A program made the translations under genes and the position numbers. From Spirodela intermedia (lineage: Eukaryota > Streptophyta > Magnoliopsida > Alismatales > Araceae): 64,000 nucleotides of DNA. The stretch spans positions 2,077,001 through 2,141,000 of the forward strand of contig LR746278.1 in the NCBI GenBank assembly GCA_902729315.2. Direction: 5' to 3'. Position 1 is the first letter of the stretch. The number at the start of each line of letters is the position of its first letter. The notes beneath the pieces were generated by a model. The model did not search any database, had not been told where the DNA came from, and saw only the letters and a list, made by a program, of their open reading frames with translations. Shown here in pieces: positions 32,417 through 44,250 of this stretch.

Positions 32417-34563
32417 TCAGCTCCTGTAGATGCCCGAAGGGTCAGCGTTTTGGACGATCCACGGGTGCTCCATGAGCTTGTGCAGCGGAAGGCGCTGAGA
32501 CGAGTCCTTCACCAGCATCTGCGCGCAAAAGTGGGCATTTTAGTCCTCCACCATCAACCAAGAAGACGAAAGAAAAAGTCGCAGAAGCTCTCTCACCTGG
32601 CTAATCAGATCCTTGGCGCCCGATGAGACGACCGGTTTTGCGGGAAACTTCAGATCCACTTTCACTATCCTGCAGCGCGATTAGTCGCGTGTAAAGAGAG
32701 AGACAGAGAGAGAGACAGAGAGAGAGACAGAGAGAGACAGAGAGAGAGATTCTTACCGCCTGTATGTGTCCGAGTGCTCCTTCGCTTCGAATGGGGGCAC
32801 TCCGTAGAGGAACTCGTAGCACAGGACGCCCAAGCTCCAGATATCCACGCTGGCGTCGTGCTCTACGCTCTCCACTGGAAGAATCAGATCTTAGTTAGTA
32901 ATAAAAAGACTTCATAAATCAGGGAGGATCATCGCAGTGACTCCTCAAGAACATACCCATTTCGGGGGGGAGGTAGTCCAGTGTGCCGCACATGGTCCGC
33001 CTTCGATTGAAGGTGTGGACTGCCCACCCGAAGTCCGCGATTTTCAGCTCGCCCTTCGCGAAGAAGATCGACTTTGTGAGCATGATTTATGATTATTGAG
33101 CCATCAACTATGGGGAAAAATTCCTCTTTTTTTCTTTTTTTTTTGAGGAAAAAATAGGCACCTGCATGCCAATCAGAAGGTTCTCCGGCTTAATATCTCT
33201 GTGAATGACGTGCTTTCCATGGCAGTAGATCAGGGCTCTGGCCAATGATGAGACGTACTGAATAAACAGAACCACAGGAATCAGCTGAACCCGATCGAAT
33301 CAAATCATGTATACAGATCTCGAAACCAATGAATCGAAACTCGAAATGAACAGATCTGATCATCTGGGTGGTAACGCAAGGAAGAAAAAAAAAGAGAAGA
33401 AGCATAAGAACACGCGCGGATCCAGAAAAATTGGAACCTACGGTTGCAGCTCGTCTCTCGCTGAAGAACTTGCACCTCTGGAGCTCCTTGTAGAGCTCAC
33501 CCTTCGCGGCATACTCCAAGATCAGATAAACACGGGTCTGCAAGAAAACCGAGGGTGGGCTTCATTCAGAGCTTGCCCTGATCATGGCTAGTGAGATCAG
33601 GATAAAAGCTGGACCTGATCGTAGAAGTACCCATAGAGGCGGAGTATATTTGGGTGCCGTAGATGGCTCTGTATCTCTACTTCTCTGCGTAGCTGGTGCT
33701 CGACCTGGGACTGCTTTAGCTGGCTTTTGAAGAGCACCTTGAGAGCCACGATATGATTGCTCTGTTGTTTGTAGTCATATAGCAGAGTCAGTGACTGTGG
33801 ATCGAGGACGAGCAGGGCAAAGATCGTTCTGGTACCTTCTTCTCTCGAGCCAGATAAACGTGGCCGAATTTTCCTCTCCCAAGGGGCTTCCCCACGTCGA
33901 AATCGTTTAGCGTCCATCGCTTCTCCGCGGCAGATGCCTTCGCAGAAACCTGCAATGGAGTCCAGAGGAGACAGGTCCGTCGGTTGCGTGCGATAAATTT
34001 GGAAATCGCCGGGATCTAACACCCACCGCGAGCGTAGTATGAAATTCAGTGAGAAACCGCGAAGAATTTGGTGAGGAATCTGGAAGAACATCGTGTTTTG
34101 CCAATTCCTGCAGGGGCGGCGGCTAAACGCGATCAAGCGGTGGGAACGCGAACAGGATTATGTCACCCTTGCAGCTTCCTAACACGGTCGCTGGAAAATC
34201 ACGATCGATTTGAGTAATTCCTTATAATGGCCCGATTTCTCCGTCGAAAGGAAGAAACGTGAGTTTCCAAAGAGAAAGCAGCGGAATAAACGAAGATCAC
34301 TTGTATTTCCGCGGAAATCTCCTGCCCGACGGAAATCCTCAACGCGGAAGCTCAATCGCTCGGACATTTCCCCCCTCAAAAGAGCAATCCAACAAGAAAA
34401 CCAAAGATGCATTTCGAAGTAATGCGGAACAGGACGAAGAGTGTCAAATCGTGAAACTACGTTTGTAAGGGACCGATCTCCGCACGCAAGAGCCCTACAT
34501 CGCTGCAGATCGGCATTTTTTGCGTACCTTTTCATCTCGTTGGTTTTCCGCAGCGATCGCCAT
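32417..34563 (-). CDS. AUR1: Aurora kinase (plant alpha-type, AUR1/2-like)
   Basis: Nine exons on the minus strand (34528-34563, 33836-33949, 33615-33761, 33442-33537, 33162-33257, 32957-33053, 32757-32874, 32597-32669, 32417-32518) close in frame to 292 residues; Arabidopsis AUR1 has 294. Seen: [21 protein letters not shown] (glycine loop 36-43), VALK with the ATP lysine at 58, HRDIKPEN with the catalytic aspartate at 152, DFG at 170-172, activation loop RRRTMCGT with the regulatory threonine near 183, and the C-terminal [16 protein letters not shown]. The short N-terminus ([12 protein letters not shown]) is typical of the alpha group. The kinase is expected on spindle microtubules and centromeres in mitosis, phosphorylating histone H3 and TPX2-type partners. 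The intron between exons 7 and 8 carries a (GA)n-type tract near 32695-32750. Exon 1 is only 36 coding nt. Confidence 0.96.
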
Positions 34564-35206
34564 CGACGGAGGCAGCCCAGGCATAGGACGACGATGGAGA
34601 GTGACGAACCCGTCCGATCGGTGAAAGAAGGGGGAGGAGGAGGGCAAGCGAGGAAAAAGGGGTCTCTGTAGGTCTGCGAGTTATGACACCGCTCCAACGG
34701 TCTGATTCTTACGGTAACCACATGGGGCCCACCAAGACGTAACGTTCAAATTTTTGAATGGGGCGGGGGAGGGACCGGGCATTCCGCCAGCTCGCCCACA
34801 CTTTCCAACGATGTCATAAAATATTTATAAAATATCGTTGATTTTTCCATGGCATTTTTTTTATCGAAATGAGTTCGTTATTTGAAAAAAACCCAATGAA
34901 GAAATTATTTTATAAATGTGACCACGCGAATGCAGATATTGGGTCGTCGATTTTGTGAAGTTGTGCAGGCCCAACTCGGCCCACATAATTGGGCCGTAGG
35001 CTTTTGTGGGGGTTCACTGCTTATTGGACGCTTGTATGTAAGTGTATAATTGGGCTTATATTGGGTCATACCCTAGCCCATTAGGATACATCTTTTCCCC
35101 GCGGAATGAATGGATCTCGTGTGAGCCTGTTGCCCGAGTCATAGCCCACATTATTGGGCTTCTAGGCTCAAAAAGATTCTCCACGAAGAACCCATGGAGA
35201 GAGCTT

Positions 35207-35210
<4 letters not shown>
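34564..35210. other. Aurora upstream region
   Basis: This is the 5' flank of the minus-strand Aurora gene and probably its promoter. No other gene was recognised; the open frames here are short or low-complexity. Confidence 0.55.
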
Positions 35211-35246
<36 letters not shown>

Positions 35247-35423
35247 GGCGAGAGAGAGCGAGAGAGAGAGAGGGAGAGAGGGAGGGAGAGGGAGATAGAG
35301 AGAGCGAGAGAGAGGGAGAGAGAGAGAGCGAGCGAGGGAGAGAGAGATAGAGAGATAGAGAGAGCGAGCGAGGCAGAGAGAGATAGAGAGAGCGAGAGAG
35401 AGGGAGAGAGGGAGAGAAGGATA

Positions 35424-35460
<37 letters not shown>

Positions 35461-35494
35461 GCGAGAGAGAGCGAGAGAGAGAGAGAGAGAACGA

Positions 35495-35530
<36 letters not shown>

Positions 35531-35665
35531 GGAGGAGAGGGAGATAGAGAGAGCGAGAGAGAGGGAGAGAGAGAGCGAGAGGGAGAGAGAGATAGAGAGA
35601 TAGAGAGAGCGAGCGAGGCAGAGAGAGATAGAGAGAGCGAGAGAGAGGGAGAGAGGGAGAGAGGG

Positions 35666-35708
<43 letters not shown>

Positions 35709-36069
35709 GCGAGAGCGAGAGAGAGAGAGAGAGAGAGAGAACGAGGCGAGAGAGAGCGAGAGAGAGAGAGAGGGAGAGAGAGAGGGAGAGGGAGATAGAG
35801 AGAGCGAGAGAGAGGGAGAGAGAGAGCGAGCGAGGGAGAGAGAGATAGAGAGAGCGAGAGAGAGGGAGAGAGGGATAGAGGGAGAGAGAGAGCGAGCGAG
35901 GCAGAGAGATAGAGAGATAGAGAGAGCGAGAGAGAGAGAGAGAGCGAGGCAGAGAGAGATAGAGAGAGAGAGCAGAGAGAGAGAGAGAGAGAGCGAGCGA
36001 GGGCAGAGAGAGATAGAGAGGGGAGAGACAGAGAGAGAGCGATGTATAGAGAGATAGGGAGAGTGAGGT

Positions 36070-36103
<34 letters not shown>

Positions 36104-36195
36104 GCAGAGAGAGATAGAGAGGGAGAGAGAGAGAGAGAGAGAGAGCGAGGTATAGAGAGATAGGGAGAGTGAGGTAAAGAGAGAGAGAGAGAGAG
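35211..36195. repeat. ~1 kb compound GA polypurine satellite
   Basis: Almost the whole stretch is purine on the plus strand: (GA)n interrupted by GCGAG, GGGA, GATA and GGCAGA blocks. Higher-order units recur, for example GAGGCAGAGAGAGATAGAGA at about 35368, 35612, 35947 and 36100, and ACGAGGCGAGAG at about 35243, 35491 and 35741. This shows block duplication on top of dinucleotide slippage. The minus strand is therefore open for 390 codons as serine/leucine repeats, which is not a gene. Confidence 0.95.
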
Positions 36196-36239
36196 GAACT
36201 TATTGTAGTGTGAAAGGAGAATGTACATATTGATTTTGT

Positions 36240-37604
36240 TGACTCAAGCGGAAACCTTCATTGGCATCATGAGCTGTTGGGAAGGGGGACCCATTAAACC
36301 ATAGGTTTTTCATATGGGAAAGGGTACGAGAATAGAAAAAAGAAATACCTCATTCAAAATAAAAGGAATGTGATACATAGGTATATATACAAAAAAAAGA
36401 GGGTTTATTGGGTCAAATCAATCTAATGAATCTACTTAAGATTGACCCCGACTCATTTCCATTAACTTTACTCCTCAAGTTAGTGAATAGATATCATCTA
36501 ATCTCTACTTGGATATAAGTTCAAGAAATGTTGGTCTACTCAACCCCTTGGTTAATACATTGACAAGCTGATCATAAGTGGAGATATATGATGTACATAT
36601 GGTTTCTCAATCTAATTTTCTCCTTTATAAAGTGTTGGACAATCTCTATGTGCTTTGTGTGATTGTACTAAATTAGATTATATGTAATATTTATTATTAA
36701 TTTATTATTATTATATATTTTAAGTGGCTTGATCCCTAGGTATTATAAGATTTCTTTCACCCATGGTGGTTCTTAAATTCTTTGTGCCATCACTTGGAAT
36801 TCTGATTATGCATTTGACCTTGCCATGACATGTTGTTTCTTACTTCACCAAGTGATGAGATTGTCACTTAAAAATATACAATAACTTGAGATATATCTTT
36901 GATTAACGATGAAATATACATAATCAATATCAATATATACTTTCATATCTAGTTTATTTTATTTTTTATATGAAATATCATTCTAGAGTGTGCCTTTGAG
37001 ATAGTGAAGAACTCGTTTGGCAACAAACAAGTGAGATATATGCAAATCATGCATGAATTGACTAAGTACTACAACAATGTATGATATATTAGGTCTAATG
37101 TGAGAAGTATATATTAACTTTCTTATTAATCTTTGGAATTTGAGTACATCTATCTTGTTACTTTTTTTAGCATCACTAAGTTTATGATTAATATATATTA
37201 TGCATTTATAGATTTACATCCTAATTGTGTCTAGTATCTTATAATAGATCTAAGATATAATCATGTTGTGAAATTAATGTCTTATTTTTCATATGTTACT
37301 TATATCCCTAATAAATATCTTAATTTTTCTAACATTTTAATGTCAAATTCCTTTAATAAGTTTTCACTCTAGGATTATCTTTCACATTTATTATTTTCAA
37401 TCATTATTATGCCATTTACATATATTAGGAGAATTATAATTCCTCATGAAGTTGTGTTTGATGAATAATATATGGTCTTCATTCAATGATTTATATTCTA
37501 ACTCACACAATACTTTTTTTTTTTTTTCAAATAAGGTCTTAAGTGATTATTTAAGTCCATACAATGTCTTCTTTAACCTACTTATTACACATGTCTCTAT
37601 ATCT
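36240..37604 (-). mobile_element. decayed Ty1/copia retrotransposon, 3' part (outer element, interrupted)
   Basis: The minus strand shows decayed copia pol: an RLKKTLYGLK block next to the insertion point at 37604, a degraded YVDD-like segment near 37420, an RNase H-type TKHIEIVQHFIKEKI near 36615-36660, and LVNVLTKGLSRP near 36540-36575. A purine-rich AACTTGAGGAGTAAAG near 36468-36483 follows as a possible polypurine tract. Stops and frameshifts are frequent. The matching upstream part of the same pol region lies at 41587 and beyond, so this element was split by the plus-strand copia element. No clear LTR pair was identified. Confidence 0.75.
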
Positions 37605-37751
37605 TGTTCGATAGTGGTATTGGACTCCTGACTCATTAAGGCCCATTATCTATCTCTCTCTCTCTCATCTCTCCTCTCTTCTATATAGGAGTCATGTATT
37701 CTATCTTTTGAGACTGTATGAATTTCAGAATTTTTCTCTCTCGTGTCAACA
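37605..37751 (+). repeat. 5' LTR of the plus-strand copia element
   Basis: This 147-bp LTR starts with TG and ends with CA, is followed directly by a tRNA-Met-type primer-binding site, and pairs with the LTR at 41446-41586. The two differ by scattered substitutions and small indels, so the insertion is old. Confidence 0.88.
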
Positions 37752-38136
37752 TGGTATTAGAGCCTTAGGTATCTCTCGTTGTCCCCCTCCTCTCCAGTGC
37801 GTCGTCTATCTCCAACGTGCCGCTCTCCTTCTCGCTGGCCTCTTCCCTCCTTAGGCGGCTCTTTAGCATCACCACTCTTCCCTCTTCTGACATCGTCATC
37901 TCTACTGTCACTCTCCTTCTCCTCCTTCTCGAGCTGCTATGTCTCCTCCACTTGGGTTCCCTCCCTTGGTGGTTCTTGTAGACCCTCTCTCTTCTCTTCC
38001 CTCATGTTCACTCTCTTTGGAGTCGCTACCCACACCCACCCCTCTTCAGCCCATGTCTCTCATGGCTCCTCATGCTTTGGATACAATATCCTCCTCTTCT
38101 TCTCCTACGATCCCCTCCACGTCTTTGGTCGCTGCT

Positions 38137-39768
38137 TGATAAGTCTTCATTATCATAAGTTAATAATTAGTAAATAATATAGTTTTAGCCTTAACTCGTG
38201 ATAAATAGACTTATATTTGTGTTAAAGTGTGAAAAAGTAGTTTTTAGTTGATTAATGTGATTTTTGGGTAATTATGTGATTTTATACGAATTTATATGAT
38301 TTTTATAGTCTTACTTTTGAGATAAATGAAGAAAAAGAAATAAAAAAATAAAAAAATTACAAAATGGGGGGACCCACTGGCCAGCCGGACCCGCGAGCGG
38401 GTCGAAAGCGTAGTCGGGAAGTAGTCGCGAGCAAGGGCTTGAGCAGCTTGAACCGATGGGGGCACGTGTGCACCACTCCCCTTCCACGTCACCGGTAGCT
38501 AGCCGGCTGTGGGGCAAGGAGTGGTTGTACACGCACGCTTGATTGCGAATATAATATTACTTTATATTCCCTAGAAACTTCGACGCACAACCGATGTGGG
38601 ACTAAACCCGCATCACCTTCCCTAAAAAGGGCGGGCAACCGGCGCGGGTTCGAATCCTCCTAGAGCTAAAACTCATATTTTTTTATCTAATTATTGCGAC
38701 TTTCCTGCAAATCGCCGGTGAAGAATTAAGCAACTAGAATCACTAGATCATCGGTGAAAATCTCGTCAACACGATTCGCGGAGCATTGTTACTAAAATTG
38801 TTGAACGATTTACGATAAAAGGATCGCGAATCAATCAAGTAAAGCATCTCTAATTGATCGACGAACAAGTCGTCATCGGGAAGAGGACGATCCACTAGGA
38901 GACGAGTTGCCACCTCCTGAGAGCGTACTAGATGCGATGAAGAGCCTCCTCTTGCTGCGCGGACCTGAGGATGAAGCTTCCTGACATGCGCCCCACCTCC
39001 ATCCAACTCCTCTCCGTCGGGTGACAGCCACTGGAGAATCGCAAAGTCGCCGTTTTTCTGCTACGCCGAGTGACAGCGGCCGGAGACAATTTGACGACTC
39101 ATTTCATTGATCTTTAGACTTCGCAAGGAGATCTAGATATTGCCCACATCGTCCTTGTCCAAGGAGAGCCTTCAAGGCTGTGGACACTACACGACTATCC
39201 TCCCGAATACTCAAGATTCTGGTGCATCGCCGACTCTGTTTTGCCGCCGCGACGCCAGAACTCTGTTTTCCTACTTTCAACTTACTTTACGCTTCATTTA
39301 GTGATAATTTATGTGATTTTAATTAACCAAAATATACTTCGTTCAATTACGATTCTTTTAGCTTTTACAGATCTTAATTTGATCAATTAAATCATTTGTA
39401 ATCGCTTACATAAGAATCATCGGGCGAAACTCTATTTCCTCTCAATTCGTGTTCGCCGGGTGTTGATGTCATCCTGACGTCTGCACCCTTATTTTCCTTT
39501 TTTGTGAATTTTAAATATATTTCCTTTTTATTTCTTAGTATAAAATTCATAGAAAATAGTATTCTTTGAGGAAAATTCTGAATAATTACCAGATATTATA
39601 TTACATCCTTGTGATCGACTGGAAAATTATCACTATTTTTAGATTTTTTATTGAATTATAATTGATATATTTGTTTAGAAATACTTCTAAATATCTGAAA
39701 ATTCGTATTTTCTAGTTTTATAAATTTTAGATTTATGTGATTTAATATACAACGACTAAGTCACGTCA
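38137..39768. mobile_element. solo LTR (1632 bp) with 5-bp target duplication
   Basis: The insert begins TGATAAGTCTTC and ends CACGTCA, and is flanked on both sides by CTGCT (38132-38136 and 39769-39773). It has TG...CA ends and no internal coding region. The copia pol frame resumes in phase exactly after the right-hand CTGCT, which confirms the borders. Near 38588-38600 it holds CCGATGTGGGACT, a motif common in plant LTRs, and at 38645-38660 a tRNA T-arm-like CGGGTTCGAATCC. A long terminal repeat left after recombination between two LTRs is the simplest explanation; the superfamily (probably Ty3/gypsy from the size) is inferred. Element orientation is not known. Confidence 0.85.
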
Positions 39769-41445
39769 CTGCTCCACTTGATGACCTTCATCTCTCTATT
39801 GCCTTCCTCAAAGGTACATACACCTACACTTACCATCCCATCTCTTAATTTATCTCCTATGATATTTCTCCCTCTTTTCGTGCCTTTGCCCTCTTCGTGG
39901 CCTCCAAGTCGCTTCCACAGTCGTATGTTGAGGCTGCCCAAGTACTTGCGTGGAAGGCGACCATAGATTCGAAGGTAGTTGTGTTGATCGCTTGAAGGAC
40001 TTGGGATTTGATTCTACACCCAATCAATATTATGACGTGTAAGTGGGTGTTTACTATCAAGTGTCACCCAGATGGCTCTATCACTCATCACAAAGCTTGT
40101 TTGGTTACTCGAGGCTTCACGTATGCATATAAAATCGATTACACTAAGATGTTCTCTCTTTTCGTCTACCTCAACTTCATCTACATGCAACTCTCTCTCA
40201 TCATCAATCAAGCATGGTCTCTCCACTAGTTAGATGTTTTTAACATCTTTCTCTATGGTGATCTCACGGAACAAGTCTTTATGGAGTAACCTCCTTAGTA
40301 TATTACTCAAGGTAGTCATTGAAGGTGTGTCTTTTACGATATATTATTTATAGGCTCAAGTAGAGTCTACGTACTTGGTTCGTCAAGTTTAGTAGTTTAC
40401 TCATCACCTTTGGCTTTATTTCTTACACTGCGGACCCCATTGTGCTCACGAAGAAGATAGAGGGCGGCCTTATCATCTTTGCAGTCTATGTCGATGATAT
40501 TTCTATGACTGGAAGTGATGAGGCCGACATCTCTACTACCAAAGTTTATTTGTAGCAGCACCTCACACCATTCGTGACTTGAGAACTCCGCGGTATTTTC
40601 TTGGGATTGAGTTTACATATTAGGATGAGAAGCTCACCTCACTCAATGGAAGTATGCCCTTGACATACTTTAGGAGATAAGTCTCTTTGGGTGCAAGCCG
40701 AAGACTTCACTCATGGAAGCTCGCCTGTAGTTCTAAGACATTTCATCTCCCTTGAGAATGCTAACCGGTATCGGCGATTGTTAGGCAAGTTGATATATCT
40801 CATCGTCACTCATCCTGACATCATGTATACGATTAGTGTCGTGAGTCAATTCATGCAAGAGCCTCGACAAATTCATTGGGAGGGGGCTATACAAGTCATT
40901 GCCTACATTAAGTGATCCCCAAGAAAATGGCTCATCTATCGATGACACGGCCATCTCCGCATTGCAACCTACCATGACGTCAAGTATGTAGGTGACAAGG
41001 GTGACTGAAAGTCTACCATGGATTATTGTACATATGTTGGTGATAACTTAGTCACATGACGGTCCCAAAAATAGAAGGTAGTGTTATGCTCTAGTACGGA
41101 ATTCGAGTATCGAGCCATAGCTAAAATAGTACGGAAAATGGTATAACTTTTATCACTTCTCGATAATCTTGACATTATTTCTTCCTCTTCAATCCCTACA
41201 CATTGCAACAATCAAGTCGCTATTTTTATTACTGGTAATCCCACCTTTCATGAGTATACGAAGCACATTAATATCGATTGTCATTACATTTGACATAAGA
41301 TTATGTTTGGATTTATCTACTCTTCATGTGACATTAATTCATCAACTTGCGAACGTCGTTACGAAGAGTCTAATCGATATCTCCTACGACGTCACGTGTA
41401 CCAAGTTAGACATGTTCAACTTATATGCTCCAACTTGAGGAGGAG

Positions 41446-41586
41446 TGTTCAATAGTGGTATCAGACTCTCAGCCCATTAAGGCCCGTTATCTATCTCTCT
41501 CATCTCTTATCTCTCCTATATAGAAATCATGTGTTCTATCTTTTGAAGCTACATAGATTCTAGGATTTTCTTCTCTTATGTCAACA
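41446..41586 (+). repeat. 3' LTR of the plus-strand copia element
   Basis: This 141-bp LTR pairs with 37605-37751. It begins TGTTCAATAGTGG directly after a GAGGAGGAG polypurine tract and ends TGTCAACA. Confidence 0.88.
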
Positions 41587-44250
41587 ATTCTTATTATATT
41601 CTTGAAAGACATTCGTATATATATATATATATATATTCTTTTCTAAATCCCTATGTAATAATTCATTCTTAACATCAAATTATTGAATGTCTCATTCATA
41701 ATTTATTATCAATGAAAACATAATTTTAATTGTCACTATCTTTATAACTAGATCAAATATTTCTAGATACTCAATTTCATAAATTTGAGTATATCCTTTA
41801 GTCATTTAACCTAACTCTAGATCTCTTTATTGTACCATATGTATTGTATTTGATCGTATAAACCTAATTACATTGTATGGTTCTTTTTCTTTATGGTAAC
41901 CTTACAAATTTTTATGTACTATTTTTTTCTAGAGCCCTCAAATCTTCCTTCATAGCTTATTTGCATTCATCTTAACCTAATCTCTCTAAGATGTTAAATG
42001 AAACTTTTTCAAAACTAAGAGTAGTTAAAAAAATTCTATATGAGGGTGATGGGTGTTCATTTGATATTAAATTACAGATAAAATACTATAGATTTCTAAT
42101 ACACTTTCTTTTATTTCCTAAGAGCTATGGGTAATTCCTCATCATTTTCTAATGACACTAATGATTCCTCATTCTCATTATTTTCAATCTCCTTTATAGG
42201 TTGTGCCTGATCAAGATAATCTATGGGGTCAGATTGATCATCATTCTCTTATGATACTACTGATGTTTCTTTGGATCACATGGGTACGTTGAGATGTATA
42301 TTTGGTAATATTAAGTTATTCACATTTTTATTTTTTTATTTCATAATATTGCAAGAGTTTTCTCCCTTAATAACAATCAAATCAAAGTAAATTTCATATT
42401 TATGAAAGGTTATGTCTTTAGAAATAAAAAAACTCTTCAGTGAAAGACAATAACACTTATATCCATTTTGGTATTTGAGTAATCAATAAACACACATAAC
42501 AACATGTGGATTAAGTTTATAATGTACCCAAATACTTTAAGAACTAAATTATTCTTTAGTGAAATTTGAGGGTAGAATCTAGAGAGGGCCTTCTATAGGC
42601 TCTTAAAATTTTAAACCTTGATGAATAGTTTATTAATAAGATGAACATATGTGAGTATAACTTCACCTTAAATCATTTAATTTTTTTTTGACATTTTCAT
42701 TTAGAATAAAGTGATATAGTCACTTCTAATATATGTCAGTTCTTTCTCTCCACAACATTATTTTGTCATGGAATATTAATGTATGATAACTCGTATAATT
42801 TATTTACTTAAGAACTATCATGTGATAGTATGATTAAAGAAATCATTTCTATTGCTTAATTTAAATCACTTTATTTTTATTTAAAATTGATTTTTAATGA
42901 GTGATTTTTTTCTAAACACTTCTTATTTATAATTTAATACACAAATCTAAGTATTTTTTTTAAAATAATTAATAAAAATAACATACCATCTAACTCTTAA
43001 TATACTAAGAGTAGGTGATGGTCTCCAAATGTTACTATAGATTAAAGTAAAAGGAGAGGTGCTTTCTCCGTAGATAATGGATATATATTTCTCTTATACT
43101 TTGTAATATCTCACATATGATATTTCAATTTTTCTAAATTTTTATACAAAAATAAGTTTGGAAACATAAACATTATTATTTTAAAAGAATGATGTCTTAA
43201 ATGGTGATTATACAATCACAAAACATCATCGTTAATTAAAACTAAAGTTTTATGTTCTAAATGATCTTTTAACTTCGCGCAATGAAATCATGATATGATG
43301 TTTCAAGATAATAGAGTACATCCTAATATCTAACACATCAAATGCTCATGTTTGTTGCCTTATCATATACATCACAAATCTCACTATTAATTATCATTTG
43401 ACAAGGTATATCTATAACTAACATTTTGACATAAATAAAGTTAGTATAGAGTTTAGTAACATGTAGTATATTTTTAAAAATGTCAATATGTTATAATTTT
43501 ACTTCTTTAATTCTTAAAATAATAATCAATGATCCATCAATTGTGGTCATTTTTTATTATTTGGACATAGGTTATATGATAAATTTTTTTTTGGGGAATA
43601 GATCATGGGATTGATGACATATATATTTAATATCCAAGAGGTAAGAAAATCATTAGATGTAACTTATAATATTATTGAGTGAGTTTTCTCATTGGTGCAA
43701 GCTAAAGAGGCGTTGGAGCTAAACACTATGGCTGATCAATGACATTTATATTTAATATCTAAGAGGTAAGAAAATCATTAGATGTAACTTGTAACATTAT
43801 TGAGTAAGTTTTCTCATTGGAGCAAGCTAAAGAGGCTCCTCCCGAGAGTGCTCTCACCTAAGCATGCTTATGGATTTTTCTTTATACTTTGTGATGACTC
43901 ACCCAATTGTGAGGGTCTTTAATACTCTTCGTCTCTTACTTAGTGTTGACCTCTGAGGACATAGGTGTCTCTAGAGTTTGAGAACTAGACGAGCTCATCT
44001 AACCCCTTAGGGTTAATGCCATACATTTTATTTGGGAGGTGATCAAGTGGGCTTGACCACCAACTTGAGGTCTCCCATGAAACTTGTAATAATACTCCTT
44101 AATATGCCTCTCTCACCTACAATAAGTACACCATAAATTATCTTGATAACCACTTTTTTTGTCCCTTATCCTCTGTTATTTTTAGGTTAGACCACGTGAT
44201 AATTTTAGTTGAATCACAAATGTTTTTTTTATTTATTTTAGATTTGTATG
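41587..44250 (-). mobile_element. decayed Ty1/copia retrotransposon, 5' part (outer element)
   Basis: This is the upstream half of the minus-strand copia element. Next to the insertion border the minus strand reads a FDVKN...LHRDLEK block, the copia reverse transcriptase motif that normally precedes the LKKxLYGLK block found at 37604, so the two pieces belong together. Further out, near 44030-44121, a decayed zinc-knuckle-like segment (CTYC...HIKEYYYKFHGRP, with an in-frame stop) marks the gag region. The sequence between is AT-rich and full of stops. Confidence 0.72.
43613..43835. repeat. internal tandem duplication (period 125 bp)
   Basis: Two copies of about 110 bp, both beginning TGACAT (43615 and 43740) and sharing AAGAGGTAAGAAAATCATTA, ATGTAACTT, TTTTCTCATTGG and GCAAGCTAAAGAGGC, lie within the outer copia element. 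A few substitutions separate them. Confidence 0.88.

Larger units (their letters stand above)
37605..41586 (+). mobile_element. decayed Ty1/copia LTR retrotransposon with short LTRs (nested)
   Basis: The element starts TGTTCGATAGTGG and ends ATGTCAACA. A 5' LTR (37605-37751, 147 bp) and 3' LTR (41446-41586, 141 bp) share most of their sequence, including CATTAAGGCCC and TCTATCTTTTGA, and both end GTCAACA. Right after the 5' LTR comes TGGTATTAGAGCC, a primer-binding site for initiator tRNA-Met. A purine-rich GAGGAGGAG precedes the 3' LTR. The inner region keeps decayed pol only: reverse transcriptase (CKWVFTIKCHPDGSI near 40030, YVDD near 40490) and RNase H-adjacent RYRRLLGKLIYLIVTHPDI near 40770. 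No clear gag or full integrase remains. The flanking bases TATCT and ATTCT are only an imperfect target duplication. The element cannot be autonomous. Confidence 0.88.

Noticed and set aside
35056-36228. A 390-codon minus-strand open frame of serine/leucine repeats
   Set aside because: It is the translation of the GA satellite (SLSLSL pattern); GA repeats lack stops in several frames and there is no other sequence in it.
38640-38670. tRNA gene suggested by GGGTTCGAATCC
   Set aside because: Only a T-arm is present; no acceptor, D-arm or anticodon arm can be folded around it, and it lies within the solo LTR.
36240-44250. Endogenous pararetrovirus or other viral insertion
   Set aside because: The reverse-transcriptase blocks, LTRs, tRNA-Met primer site and polypurine tract are those of Ty1/copia retrotransposons; no movement-protein or coat signals were seen.
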